The notes beneath the pieces are model-generated. The model saw only the letters and a list, made by a program, of their open reading frames with translations. It had not been told where the DNA came from and did no database searches. DNA of 64,000 bases from contig OX442315.1 of NCBI GenBank assembly GCA_949358305.1, positions 806,001-870,000 of the forward strand, read 5' to 3'. The stretch is from Strigamia acuminata. Its lineage: Eukaryota; Arthropoda; Chilopoda; Geophilomorpha; Linotaeniidae. Both the position numbers and the translations under genes were made by a program. Positions within the stretch are counted from its first letter, which is position 1. Every line of letters begins with the position of its first letter. Shown here in pieces: positions 51,594 to 62,910 of the stretch.

Positions 51594-52058
51594 TGAAGAG
51601 TTGCAATGGCCTGTGCGCAGTCGAAATAACTCGAAACATCGTTTTGGCTGGGCGGATAAATCGGACACGCGTCCGCCATCTTTTATTACAAAAGTAAGTG
51701 TGTTACATAAAAGCCCGGTTCGAGGCTAAACGCCCTCGATCTCAAACACAATGAAAACACAGAACAAATCATTGTTTCAATACACTGACTTGTTCTTTGC
51801 AGAAAGACAAAACTAATGGATAAAATAAACAGAACAACATAAACAATAAGTGCTCATTTGAGCAGATGACAGGTTGTGTGTGTTGTCACGTAATAGGAGT
51901 CGGTTGCGGTACAAAACCAGCATTGGGATTAAAAATCAGAATCGACCGACTGCGATACGGGACATCAACATGGCAACACACTGATTGCATTTAACCACAA
52001 TATGCAATCTGATAATCTACGCGGATGCGAGGACAAACAGGAAAACGTCAACCTAACA
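51594..52058 (-). repeat. 5' LTR of copia E (465 bp)
   Basis: It is identical by eye to 38313-38777. Confidence 0.95.
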
Positions 52059-52063
52059 CTACC

Positions 52064-53153
52064 GAGATAGGCTGCCTAAATTTAAAATAAATTTTGAAGT
52101 TTTGTGTGCCTATGATGAATTCGAGTAGTGTAACGTTTATGGTGATTTTTGTGTGTAAAAATAAATTTCGTTTGAAATTTATATGTGTTTAATATATTTT
52201 TATTTTAGAACATCTTACCAAGTTAATAAGTATAACTCACTTTATTCTGTTTTCTCCGCAGTGGAAATTGTTTGTTTTAACAAAATAATAATTTCTATCG
52301 CGTGGTCAGGCCTAAAGGCCTAACTCCGAGAACTGAAAAATCTTGCCCGAACTTGTTAAAGTTGACCCCGCCCGGGTGGCATCATTTTGTCGTCGACAAC
52401 ATGACAAAACCACGCGGTTGGGCCTAATTTTGAAAAGTTGACTTTTGATGGAATTCTTAAAGAATTCTATCAATTTAACAGTTGTTTTATTTTTAGAAAT
52501 GTTTTTCACATGTATTTTGCTTGAGACTTCAAGTTAAACCTAAATTTATTTGCCTAAATAAATTAGAAAGAAAAATTGACATTTTTCGAAGGAATTAAAA
52601 TTTATATTTTATTTCAAATGGTTTACCTTATTTTACAAGCTTGATCTACATTAAAATGTTGGTTAAAAATCGTGATCTCAAGCCATTGAAATCGAATTTT
52701 ACGAATGGAATACCATTCGAATTTTATCAAAGAAGAATTCTCGCTGTTGTGTTGCCTAGCAACCCGTGTTGTGCAGGAAAGCCGTCGATTCAAACGAATC
52801 GGCGCGTCTTTTGAAATTACGAGTTTTAAGACTTTAAAAATTCCATAAAGGTGATCATTCATTTATTAATAAATGCGGTGATATTTTAAAAAATATTTTG
52901 AAAAGTATCCATTTTGTTTGGTGACTACGTCATAACACTGGAATCTGTCAAGATTACGGTTCCACGAACTTGATGATTTCCACCAATCTCGGACGAGATT
53001 GGACTCTCGCGAGAACTAGCGTTGATACTTGACCAATCAGAGAGGTGTATCGAAGTATCCATACTTCCTTTCGAACTAGTGTGACCACTGCTTCGTTTGC
53101 GATCCTCCTGAACGTTTGCAACTTAGGAAATTTTCTTAGTTTTAAGTTTAGTT
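52064..53153 (+). other. 5' leader of D
   Basis: It starts with GAGATAGG, the end of the primer binding site, then about 1.08 kb of AT-rich noncoding DNA before Gag. No clear upstream gene is present. Confidence 0.65.
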
Positions 53154-55439
53154 ATGACTAATAATCAGCATCACATGAACACCCGTGGTAAGGAAAGAAC
53201 TTGTTTGACCGGTGGAATGAATCTATCCGGGTTTGTACCTGTTCCTACTGGAATGGAAGAAGTGGGAAACCACGCGGTCCACAATGGCGTTTCAAATGAA
53301 ACAGCCGGACCATCTGGTGAAAATAGGATTCCACGTGAACCCACTCCGCCTGGAGAAGAGGAATGCATTCCTGAAGGTTCTCATTTAGGCCGAGGCGGTC
53401 TATTATTTTGTCAGGATCACGGTTTGAACCCAAACCAATTTAGATCTTTGACCGAAGTATTAGATTTCGTGCACGCACGTCGTGCTACGTCGGAGCATCC
53501 TAATTCCCCAGCCAGCCAAAGATTAAATAATTTTAGTCCCACTCCTTCGACGCCTATTTCTAGATATAGAAATAAAAATGCACAACCTCCTCGTCAAGAT
53601 CAGTCGAATTTGACACCAGGAGATTTTAATCGTGCTTTCCAACAACGATTACGAGCGAATAACTTCGCTCGCAACCAACAAAAAGGATTTACAAATCCAG
53701 AGAACTTTGAGAATACGTTCAACAGAGCGAATTTGGGTCCGCCTAATATGGCCAACCCTAATCCAAGTTTTCCAAACGGATCAAATAGTTGTCCGAATCT
53801 CGCTGGAAATTTGAACCCAAATTTAGGTGCGACAAGAGGTCCAAACCGCCGTTTTGACCCAAATTCTAGATTTGCAAATAATTCTAGTCCAGCACCTAAC
53901 ATGCAAAGGGGTCACTTAGTTCCTCCGAACTCGAATAACCCGATTGATACGAATGATTTAAATAATCCTTCTAATCCTGAAAAACATGGAGATTCCAATA
54001 ATTATTTGAATCAGGGTACACCAAGTAATTCGAACTACCGTCCGAATTTCGGTGGCCCAGGAAGTTCGAACAATCGTCCGAATTTCGATAATCAAGAAAG
54101 TTCGCACAACCGTCCGAATTTTAACAATCGAGGTAATTCTAATAATCATTCGAATTATGGGAACCAAGGTAATTCAAATAACCATTCGAATTTTGGTAAC
54201 CACAGTAGACCAAATCAAGGAGGGTCGAATAATTTCAACCCCAACAATGGTGGCTCAAGTCAAAATAACTCGAGTCAATCAAACACTGGTGGATCGTCGA
54301 ATGACCATTCGCGTCCTCCAAGCAGCTTTGGAATGACGGCTGATGACCTCGCGTCAATTGCCACAACCATGCATAAATTAATGCAGGCTGGAAAAAGTTC
54401 CGCCATTGTCCCTCAAACTAACAGTTTGAAGCCCCCAGATATTCCTGTATTCTCTGGAAAGGCAGATGAAAGCGAACGCTTTCTCACTATCGTAAAAAAT
54501 GTCGCTTTCCTGCGAAACATGTCACTCGATGACATGCTTGTTAAAGGCGTTGCTGGTTATCTAACCGAGCAAGCACATGGTTGGTTCCATGAAAGGAGAG
54601 GAGATTTCATATCTTGGGAAGTATTTGAACAGGCGTTCAAAGAAAGGTTTGTAGCCACTCGACAAGAGCGGACGAATCAATTAACGAAATTAAGACAACT
54701 GGAAACAGAAAGTCTTTACGACTTTATGCACAAATATTACCAGTTATGGATATTGCAAGACAGTCTTGATGCAAAAGGGGCTGGATGTCTTTTTATCGGG
54801 AGTGTAACTCCTGCTAACGATTTGCTTTTGCATATGCAAGGCATAGCGGATTTACCTCTGACAGAGATTTATACCGTTATAACGAAAAATAAAGGTCTGT
54901 ACAGTCGTACAGCTAATGGAGTAAAGGAAAATAATTCCAATCCAGTTGTTTTCCCACCTCGGAAAACAGACACTCGTCCTCAGTTGAAGACAAATGCTAA
55001 ATCCTTAACTTTGGATTCACAAGAACAACTTAATATTTGTGATGAAGAGTTACCTGAGGAGTGTGAGGCCGTTTATTTAATAAATGGAGTAGTAGATCAG
55101 ACCAGACGTGGTCAAATAGTCTGTTATAACTGTAAACAGCCCGGACATGTGCGTCGGGAATGTACAAATCCAAAACCACGCACAAATTTCAACTCTGAAG
55201 AGTTACAAAAACGTGGTACTCCGGATTCCCCGACTGTGGATCCGACTTCTAAACGACCTAATAATAGGTGGATAACTCAAGAAGTGTTGGATGCAACACT
55301 AGATGCTAAACTTGATGCGAAACTTAATACTTTTGAAAATAAGTTACAAACTTCGCTGACTAACTCGTTGGCAGAAATGGTCAAGACTTTGATCAAGCCA
55401 GAATCTGCTGATTCAAGTGCGACTAATTCAAAAAACTAG
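53154..55439 (+). CDS. gag: Gag of gypsy-like element D (761 aa)
   Basis: The start is the ATG giving MTNNQHHMNTRG. Residues 140-400 are low complexity and rich in Asn, Gly, Ser and Pro. About 304-351 are four 12-residue repeats (36-bp DNA units, 54063-54206) of the pattern N-S-N-N-x-x-N-F/Y-x-N-x-G. The Retrotrans_gag-like core begins near 430 (IPVFSGKADE) and includes WEVFEQAFKERF. A CCHC knuckle begins at about 657 (CYNCKQPGHVRREC), and a C-terminal amphipathic segment (SLTNSLAEMVKTL) resembles that of C Gag. The TAG stop follows the slippery heptamer. The Asn-rich region is absent from C and could promote self-association; that is inference. Confidence 0.92.
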   Translation: MTNNQHHMNTRGKERTCLTGGMNLSGFVPVPTGMEEVGNHAVHNGVSNETAGPSGENRIPREPTPPGEEECIPEGSHLGRGGLLFCQDHGLNPNQFRSLTEVLDFVHARRATSEHPNSPASQRLNNFSPTPSTPISRYRNKNAQPPRQDQSNLTPGDFNRAFQQRLRANNFARNQQKGFTNPENFENTFNRANLGPPNMANPNPSFPNGSNSCPNLAGNLNPNLGATRGPNRRFDPNSRFANNSSPAPNMQRGHLVPPNSNNPIDTNDLNNPSNPEKHGDSNNYLNQGTPSNSNYRPNFGGPGSSNNRPNFDNQESSHNRPNFNNRGNSNNHSNYGNQGNSNNHSNFGNHSRPNQGGSNNFNPNNGGSSQNNSSQSNTGGSSNDHSRPPSSFGMTADDLASIATTMHKLMQAGKSSAIVPQTNSLKPPDIPVFSGKADESERFLTIVKNVAFLRNMSLDDMLVKGVAGYLTEQAHGWFHERRGDFISWEVFEQAFKERFVATRQERTNQLTKLRQLETESLYDFMHKYYQLWILQDSLDAKGAGCLFIGSVTPANDLLLHMQGIADLPLTEIYTVITKNKGLYSRTANGVKENNSNPVVFPPRKTDTRPQLKTNAKSLTLDSQEQLNICDEELPEECEAVYLINGVVDQTRRGQIVCYNCKQPGHVRRECTNPKPRTNFNSEELQKRGTPDSPTVDPTSKRPNNRWITQEVLDATLDAKLDAKLNTFENKLQTSLTNSLAEMVKTLIKPESADSSATNSKN

Positions 55440-55470
55440 ATCCGGGGGACGAAGGTTTATTCCATCCCCC
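55430..55470 (+). promoter_or_regulatory. -1 ribosomal frameshift signal between Gag and Pol of D
   Basis: Heptamer A AAA AAC (55430-55436) stands directly before the Gag TAG. A 7-nt spacer is followed by GGGGGA (55444-55449) pairing with TCCCCC (55465-55470), with a possible GAA/TTC extension inside. The -1 frame continues open into Pol. Confidence 0.85.
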
Positions 55471-58400
55471 AGAAGTAGCTAATGCTACATCGGAGATTTT
55501 ATTTATGGATGTAGACACAACTTGTCTTGAAGTAGCCACTAGTCATAGTGGCGGAGTAGAGGAAAATCTGCAAGAAATGACGGAGCAATTAAAAAATCTG
55601 ACATTGTTTCCTCACAAGTGCTACACGAAGAAATTCTGTAGACTTCGCCGACTCAACAGAGTCATAGGTGGTAATAATTTGCACAATATTACTTTAGGTA
55701 ATAATAAAGATGATCCTCGAATGAAGATCACAATTGGTGGGCTCACCTACAACGCACTCATGGATACAGGAGCATCTCAATGTTACATTGGGGAACAACT
55801 CTTGTCTGAAACTCAGGCTTTGCCAGAATTTTTGCAAGAAGCCCCCAGAAACATGTTGGTTAACGCTGTAGGCGTAGCACACAAGCCTGTCGGACAAATA
55901 ACTTTGTGCGTGCAATGGGCTGATGAATTTACACCAATGAATTTCATCGTTTTAGCAAAACGAGTTTGTGGCTTGATACTTGGTCACAATTTCATGCGCA
56001 GACAGAAAATTAGTCCGCATCCACATCTACAAGAGTTCTCTTGTGCAGATAAACCTAATTGGTCCGCCCCTTATGAGTCGGAAGAAGCCAATTTGGCCCT
56101 CGCCCTGTTAAATCGAATTACTTTCGATTATTTAGGACTATCGTCCACTCTCAACTCAATTGAGTTAACAGACACTCCTGTGTTGACTTGGGATGAGAAA
56201 TTAGTTGAGGAGAGCGACTGCACTCCAGAACAACGACTAGCACTTCGCGAAGTGGTTAACTCGATACCGAATGTATTTCGAGATCAAGTTGGGTGCACTA
56301 ACGTAACACAGCATCGTATTAAGTTCAAGGAAGGGCATTCATTGCCCAAAATGCAGTATAGAATGTATAACCCGGCCAAGAGAGCCATTATGACCAAACT
56401 AGCTGCAGAACTTGAACAGGATGGACTTATTGAAAAGGCCAAAGGGCCATTTATAAGTCATCCAGTCATCGTTGCGAAGCCTGATGGCTCGTATAGGATG
56501 TGTATTGACTACCGGTGGCTGAATGCCATCACCGAAGTCGAGGTAATACAGATGCCAAGTATTGACCTTTTATTGCATAATACTGGTCCTGCTAGGTATT
56601 TTACGTCAATTGACCTTGTTAAAGGTTACTACCAAGTCGAGATGTGTAAAGAAGATCGTCCAAAGACGGCATTTTACACGCCAAATGGTCCATATCAGTT
56701 TGTGCGAATGCCGTTTGGCCTTTGCAAAGCGCCTTGTACTTTCCAGCGTCTGATGGAAGGCATTTTAGGCTCAGCTTTGCAAGACTACGCGTTAGTTTAT
56801 TTGGATGACGTAATTGTGTATTCAGATAATTGGGATGATCATCTCAAACACGTTCGAGATGTTTTGAAAAGGCTTAACCAAGCCAACATGACAATAAATA
56901 AAGCGAAATCTCGTTTTGGGCGTACAGAATTAAAATTCTTGGGCCACTGGATTAAACCCGAAGGTCTCTTCGGTGATCCCGATAAAATATCGGCGATTAT
57001 GAAATTTCCCACCCCCACGTGTGCTAAAGACATTCAGCGCTTTCACGGCATGACTAACTTCTTCAGGAAGTTTGTTCCAAATCACGGAACTATTGCCGCA
57101 CCATACACACGTATGATGAATGAGAAAACTCCATTTGAATGGGGAAATGAGCAGACAGAAGCTTTTAATAAAATTAAAGAGCTACTTTGTGGTGACAATT
57201 GTCTACACAAACCAGATATGACTTTGCCATTTGTTGTCATGACTGACGCTTCACATGAAGGCTTAGGAGCTGTCCTTTGCCAAGACGTCGATATATTCGA
57301 TGAAAAGAAGCAGAAAAACATTTCTGTACCCAGACCCGTTGCTTACGCAAGCAGAGTTTTACGTGGAGCGGAGAAGCGTTATACAACGCCCAAACTCGAA
57401 TGTCTCGCAGTCGTGTGGGCTATTGATCGATTTAAACCATATCTCGAATATGGTACATTCACGTTAGAGTCAGATGCAGAAGCACTGAAATGGTTGATGC
57501 GAACGCCTGAACCATCTGGGAAATTTGGCCGATGGGCCTTAAGGATCCAATGTGGAAATTTTAAAATTGTTTTTCGAAAAGGTGCTGCTAATCAAGTTGC
57601 AGATGCACTTTCTAGAGCCCCACTAACAGAGGAAGACATTCCTCTTCGAGATCATGTGGAACCTGTCGAAATTAAACAATATTGGCCTGAATGGGACGGA
57701 AATCCTTCTGTTTCATTAAATCGTGCCCCAGAAAAACGAGAATTTTTGGCTAGTATGCGTTCCTATTTTTCAGAAAATTCTAAAGAATGTTCTGAAGAAA
57801 GGGAGGGGGAGGAAGTACAAGAAACCTTGTACAGTGCGTTAACTGAAGTACTTAAAGAAGTCCCTCCTACAAGGAGAGAAATAATAGATGCTCAGTTACT
57901 AGATACTGAATGCAAACGCATTCGAGAATATTTATTGAATGACAAGGTTGTTGGGATACCACAATCTGAAATAAAAGAATGGAAAAACAAAGTCAAAAAC
58001 TATTGTTTAGACAAAAAAGAAGTTGATGGTGATCAAATGATCATCTATTTTAACCCTTCGTTCGAAGAGGAATTAAACGATTCGGGAAATGGCTTTAAAG
58101 CCGTTGTACCCAGTGCACTCGTAAAGCGAGTACTCTTCGCTTGTCACGGCCACCCCCTAAGCGGTCACGCTGGGATGAGTAAGACGCTTGAGAAAACACG
58201 TTTAATATATTTCTGGCCTGGTATGAGTAGAAGTGTCAGGAACTACGTCAAAAGCTGCACGCACTGTGCTCAGTACAAGCCTATTCAACAGAAAAGGCAC
58301 GCAGCTCCTTACACACCACACAACATGACCAATCCTTGGGAATGTATTAACATGGACTTGATGGGCCCAAAACCCGCGGGAAGGTCCCAAAATCAGTATA

Positions 58401-59635
58401 TTTTTGTCATTATTGACAATTGTACCAAGTTCGTTGAAATTAAGGCTTTGACCAAAGCCACGAGCGCTAACTGCGTTCAAGAATTAAGATCTGTTACAAA
58501 CAGATGGGGACACCCCAAAAAGATTGTGAGCGATAACGGAAAACAATTTGTTTCCGATATTTACAATGAGTATTGCGATATGTACAACATTCGCCCGTCT
58601 CATACGAGCACGTATCATGCCTAGGCGAACCCGACAGAGCGAGCCAATAGAGATATAAAGACGATGCTGGCTTTGTACACAGATGTGCACACGCAATGGC
58701 CACGATATTTAGACGAATTCGCGTTCGCGATGAGAAATAATGTCTCAGCGGCAACGGGCTCAAGCCCGATGTTACTGAACACGGGACGAATCGTAACATT
58801 ACCTTTCGACCCAAGGATTATCAAACATGCCAATCCATTTGACAAAGAAAATCCAGAAAAATATGTCAGAGTACTATTGGATGTCTTACGCAGATCGCAT
58901 CAAGAGATGCATCGCAGAATTCAATTGAATTTTGAACGACATAGAAAAATACACGAACAAAAGTTCGTAATTACGGAGTTCGAAGTTGGAGATTTAGTTT
59001 GGAAACAGACTCACATTCTCTTGTGCGCAGATAAAAATATCTCCGCTGGATTTGCCGAGAAGAGAGATGGACCGTGGGAAATTACTAAAGTACTTCCTGG
59101 CGGAGCGTATAAATTACGCAAATTAGCTGATGGTTCGATTGAAAAATCAGTGAACATTAAAGCGTTGTACCCCTATACGCCCTCATACCCGGTTGAGACT
59201 TGGAAAGTAGGACAAAAGTCCGCCTCTTACTCGCCTCAAGAAAATCCTAAATGGATGGATGAAAGTAACCAACTTCCGGATGCTGAAGAAATGGAATTAA
59301 TTCCTGAAACTTCTTCAGAAATTCCAATGGAATTATCCGACTCAACTTCGGTGCAAATTGACAAATCTGCGCCCATTAAGTTTAAACATAGACATAGACA
59401 AAGATTAACTGCTATAGAAAAGAAAGCGGCGTTGAAAAGAGGCGAAGTTCCAAAGAAACCGCCTCGAAAACCCCGCAAACCCCAACCGATAGTTCCACGA
59501 ACTAGCACTCGTCCACGACAAGAACGAAAACCAAATCCTAAATATGCAGATGAAAATTTCGTGCGAAACATCACTGCAGTATTTAAAAAACCATACCAAC
59601 AACGAGGAAAAGCCTCAAAGTTCTGTTGGAATTGA
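55436..59635 (+). pseudogene. pol: Pol of gypsy-like element D with one nonsense codon
   Basis: The -1 frame runs from the slip site. Numbered from the ATG at 55505 it has a protease with LMDTGASQ (Asp 87), RT with YLDD (434-435) and FGLCKAP, RNase H with MTDASHEGLG (Asp 581), an integrase zinc module (HGHPLSGH from His 881, CTHC), and catalytic D951, D1010 and E1045. A TAG at 58622-58624 (codon 1040) cuts the frame five codons before the catalytic Glu; C has a glutamine codon at this place. Downstream the same frame is open to 59635 with GPWEITKVLPGGAY (GPY/F) and a basic Lys/Pro-rich tail ending near PNPKYADENF. As it stands the product lacks the integrase Glu and C-terminal domain. Stop-codon readthrough is possible but unsupported. 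Confidence 0.9.
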
Positions 59636-60694
59636 TAAGTTTTATTCAAAACTTGAAGACTGTAATTATTTACATGTCTGACAGGTGTAGTGATTTATAA
59701 TCTCAACACCGGGGGACAAGATATTACGATATTTATTGAAATTTATATTAAAAATATGAATTTGTTGCGATGAATTAAATATTCGGTAGAATATTTTAAT
59801 TTTTTGGTCGTATTTACATGTATTTTAACTAAAATACAGAGAATTACTTCGAAAAGTGATAATCTCGCGTAATTACGAAGGTACGAGACTTACGAGGTGT
59901 GATTAAACCTCGAACCCGACAATTAATAGGGAATAAAATTCCCAGGGTTCATTGCACACAAACACTTCGTAATACACACGGATACTAGTGACTTCGTCCC
60001 TTCGACCCGTCTTCATTCTTTCGACTTGAGAATTTCGACGCTAATTCATTTAGCCAACTTCAACCCAGGAAAACTAGCTTCTAATTGTAAGTAGTTTTCG
60101 TTAATATTCTTTGACTAAAGAATTAAGAAATTGTTCGCAACAATTGGTAAAATATCGGCGTCCCGATAAAAAAATTAGAAGTTCACGTGTTGTTATAAGC
60201 GTGAAACGGCATTAAATCACTCTGGAAGTTTAGCTATTCAGTCGAATAGTTGGGTTAAATTTAATAATTATTTATTAAGTTTATGTACGTGGGCACTAAT
60301 TATTTAAATCAAGTCGCGGTCGAGGCTTGCATAAATTATTTAGCGGTGAATTTTCGATTTGAGATATTTATTAGACTAAGTGTTAATTAATTAATACGAA
60401 AGTTATCTTTGTTATTCGAAAAGTTGGATTAAATAGTTTAAAGAAACTAAAAAAAAATTTTTCTTTTGAAAAATCAACAAGTTGCGATTTTTCGATGAAA
60501 ATCTTTGCCGGCAAGTCCATTCTCGTGTCATAAACACAAGGGGAATGTGACTCATTAGTGTCACGTGTTAAGGGTTATAAATAACTCGAGTTGTGTATTT
60601 TCGTTGCGAACAATACGTTTTAATTCTTTGGACTCAAGGAATGACTATTTAGAGTGGAATTATTTTTAATAAAATAATTTATTTGCGTCTGCAG
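59636..60694 (+). other. region between Pol and ORF3 of D
   Basis: About 1.06 kb of AT-rich noncoding DNA ends ATTTGCGTCTGCAG, a splice-acceptor-like sequence directly before the ORF3 ATG. Confidence 0.65.
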
Positions 60695-61117
60695 ATGGGA
60701 AGTGGTAAACACCGTTCGAAACGGAGTCATCGACGTCACCGTCATGAAAGCTCCAGCTCGTCCACCTCGTCTAGTGACGAGCAACGCCGTTCAGCGGAAC
60801 GTGCTTACATGAGGGCCCAACCGATACCGACGGCGCCCGCCTCGATGTACGCCCTGACTCCGCTGCAACTGGCAACGCTAAATTGGCTGAGCGTCCATCC
60901 GGACGGACTTCCGCTTGACTTAAATGCGATGATGCAGGCCCCATCCACATCTGCACAGCCAACCGTTTACGAGTCGGCGCAATTGGCCCCGCTGGCCCAG
61001 GTGGCGTATCCGCCCGCGAACGTTATCAACGTGATTAAGTTTAATAAAATACTTACCAAGTGGATTAATTCGATAGAATTAGGTGAACATTTCTTATACA
61101 TTAAGAATGACAATTAA
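60695..61117 (+). CDS. third ORF of element D, short relative of C ORF3 (140 aa)
   Basis: The product begins MGSGKHRSKRSHRRHRH, a strongly basic stretch, followed by a Ser patch with acidic residues and then a segment with LNWLSVHPDGLP. The last two resemble the N-terminal part of C ORF3 (Ser/Glu/Asp patch, then NPDALP), in the same order and place. The C-terminal half (PPANVINVIKFNKI onward) has no counterpart I can see, and the cysteine cluster of C is absent, so this is either a shorter version or an internally deleted one. Function is unknown. The ATG follows CTGCAG, suggesting expression from a spliced RNA. Confidence 0.6.
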   Translation: MGSGKHRSKRSHRRHRHESSSSSTSSSDEQRRSAERAYMRAQPIPTAPASMYALTPLQLATLNWLSVHPDGLPLDLNAMMQAPSTSAQPTVYESAQLAPLAQVAYPPANVINVIKFNKILTKWINSIELGEHFLYIKNDN

Positions 61118-61144
61118 AAAGTTGGTAAACTCTATGATTGTCAC

Positions 61145-61153
61145 CGGGGGATG
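61145..61153 (+). promoter_or_regulatory. polypurine tract of D
   Basis: CGGGGGATG directly precedes the right LTR, about 27 bp after the ORF3 stop. Confidence 0.8.
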
Positions 61154-62910
61154 TGTGATGATTACAAATCCGTATTTATCAATGTTCACAATAGATGGCG
61201 CTGTTTACCAAACGCGCGTAATTCAAATTCGATAAAACTAAAAAGTGTGATAAATAATTATTTAGACACGGTGAATAAAATATAACTATTTTATTCGACA
61301 TAAACTAAGTATTAATTACTTGATGATGTTGATTCTGTTGAATCAATATCCACATTACTTACCTGTCGAAGGGAACCAATCGGACCCTTCCGGACCCCAA
61401 CTGGGCCCATCTGGACATAGTCATATATTAGGTCCTGACTAGTGACCCACGAATCCGCCGATTCGTACGCTGATTGGCTGTCGCCAATCTAGTAGTTCTA
61501 CAGAACTATATAAGCTCCAGTTTCTCACCCACTAACCCCCCTGGCTTGATAACTGAACTTGTATACTGTCTGTAGTTGAATTGTTATTGTTTGATTTCAT
61601 TATTCTCTATCGACACATCAGGCCACCTCAGCTCTCCACAGTTAGTATTCATTACTATTTTGTTATTGCTGTTGTAGGGCTATTTCGGGAAGGCTAACTC
61701 CGGTAATAGACATGCATTCGCATGAAATGGCCCCGTAACGTTAGCCAGCTGTTCTACGGGACAGTAGGACTTCGTACGGTGGCTTAATATAACGGTCGTA
61801 TACAGTACGACCTTGCTAAATGAAAGTAGGTCCCTCAGCTAACTGGCCTCAGTCCGCTGCAGGATGGCTGTTGTAAACAGCCCACGCAGGTTCCCGTCTT
61901 TCTACGATTGGTCCTTCCGCTCGTTAAAAGTCGGTAAAAGCCTAATATACAGGTAACACGCCGGGTTGGTAGCCCGTGAGTAATATCTTCAAGATGTTGC
62001 GATAAATAACTACCTGGATAATGGTAATCCAACGGCAGTGGCCGATTAATATTTTACCCGGTGCTCGATCAGTGGATCCCGCCATCGTAAGGCATGCTGG
62101 CGGATGGAGGAGTCAAATCCTCCCGCAATGGTTCTCTCGACCGTCGTGACGGTCCCCGCCCTATTGTACCCTCCGGGTTAGTAACCCGTGAACAGGAGTT
62201 GAAGAACACTGTGATAAACAAATTACTCGGGCATTGGTAATCCTGTATTGGCAATATCTTTTAAAACCCGGTAAGTCCATAGAAATGTTTACCTGGTGGT
62301 TGGTACCACCGATAGCGAATTAAAGCGGACAATTAAATACTCGGCGCCTGATCACGAGATCTTGTCGTCGTAAGGCATGCTGGCGGATGGAGTCTCAACA
62401 ACTCCCGCGACGTTCTCTCAATTGTCGTGACGGTCCCCGCCCAATTAATATTTATATAACAATTCATTTGTTATATTCCATTAATCACTTTACTCTTATT
62501 CATTTGAAACAATGGAATATTCTGCTGAATATTCCTATCCCCGCGAAGGACTCTTCGCATTATTAGATAATCGAGCTGCGGACCAAATACGTCTCCGTAG
62601 CGCTATTTGTGACGATGCCGCAAGTCAGCCGTATCCCTTTGGCTTCGCCCGGATCCTCAACCAGTTGATGCCGCCCGTTTACACGCGTCAAGAACCCAAT
62701 TATGTTATCATTAGTATTTAGTAATAAATATGTTGTGCCACACTAAAGAACTGTAAGTTATTTCTGCTCAGTCATGAATTCATATTTTTACACGGACTTC
62801 TGTAAGCTTATCTCGGTTAGGTTGTTGCTACTCCTAGCAACGTCTTGTTTAAACCGATTATTTATCTATCTTAAATGGCTATTAAATCAGCCAAAAGTAG
62901 AATCGTCACA
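61154..62910 (+). repeat. 3' LTR of D (1757 bp)
   Basis: It is the same length as the left LTR. Differences noticed include GTTATTG for GTTATCG, CCCGCAATGG for CCCGCGATGG, ATTTCTGCTC for ATTTTTGCTC and TTCTGTAAGC for TTCTGCAAGC. Confidence 0.95.
62512..62721 (+). CDS. small ORF inside the D 3' LTR, function unknown
   Basis: Same 69-aa frame as at 24839-25048 in the left LTR, with the same AACAATGG start context. No domain is recognised and it may be fortuitous. Confidence 0.28.
   Translation: MEYSAEYSYPREGLFALLDNRAADQIRLRSAICDDAASQPYPFGFARILNQLMPPVYTRQEPNYVIISI

Larger units (their letters stand above)
38313..52058 (-). mobile_element. Ty1/copia element E, interrupted by F
   Basis: It has 465-bp LTRs at 38313-38777 and 51594-52058 (no difference seen), target duplication CTACC (38308-38312 and 52059-52063), a tRNA-iMet primer site, a leader hairpin and an intact polyprotein. 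Without F and its extra target copy, E is about 6.96 kb. Its Gag differs from A, B and F, so it is a separate copia family. Confidence 0.95.
23481..62910 (+). mobile_element. Ty3/gypsy-like element D, split by nested insertions
   Basis: D has 1757-bp LTRs at 23481-25237 and 61154-62910 and a 4-bp target duplication AACG (23477-23480 and 62911-62914). Its own parts are 23481-25246, 38307-38312 and 52064-62910, about 12.6 kb. Its primer binding site is split by C and E. It encodes Gag, Pol by -1 frameshift, and a small third ORF. I counted about four LTR differences. Protease-RT-RNase H-integrase order places it in Ty3/gypsy (Metaviridae). Confidence 0.93.
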
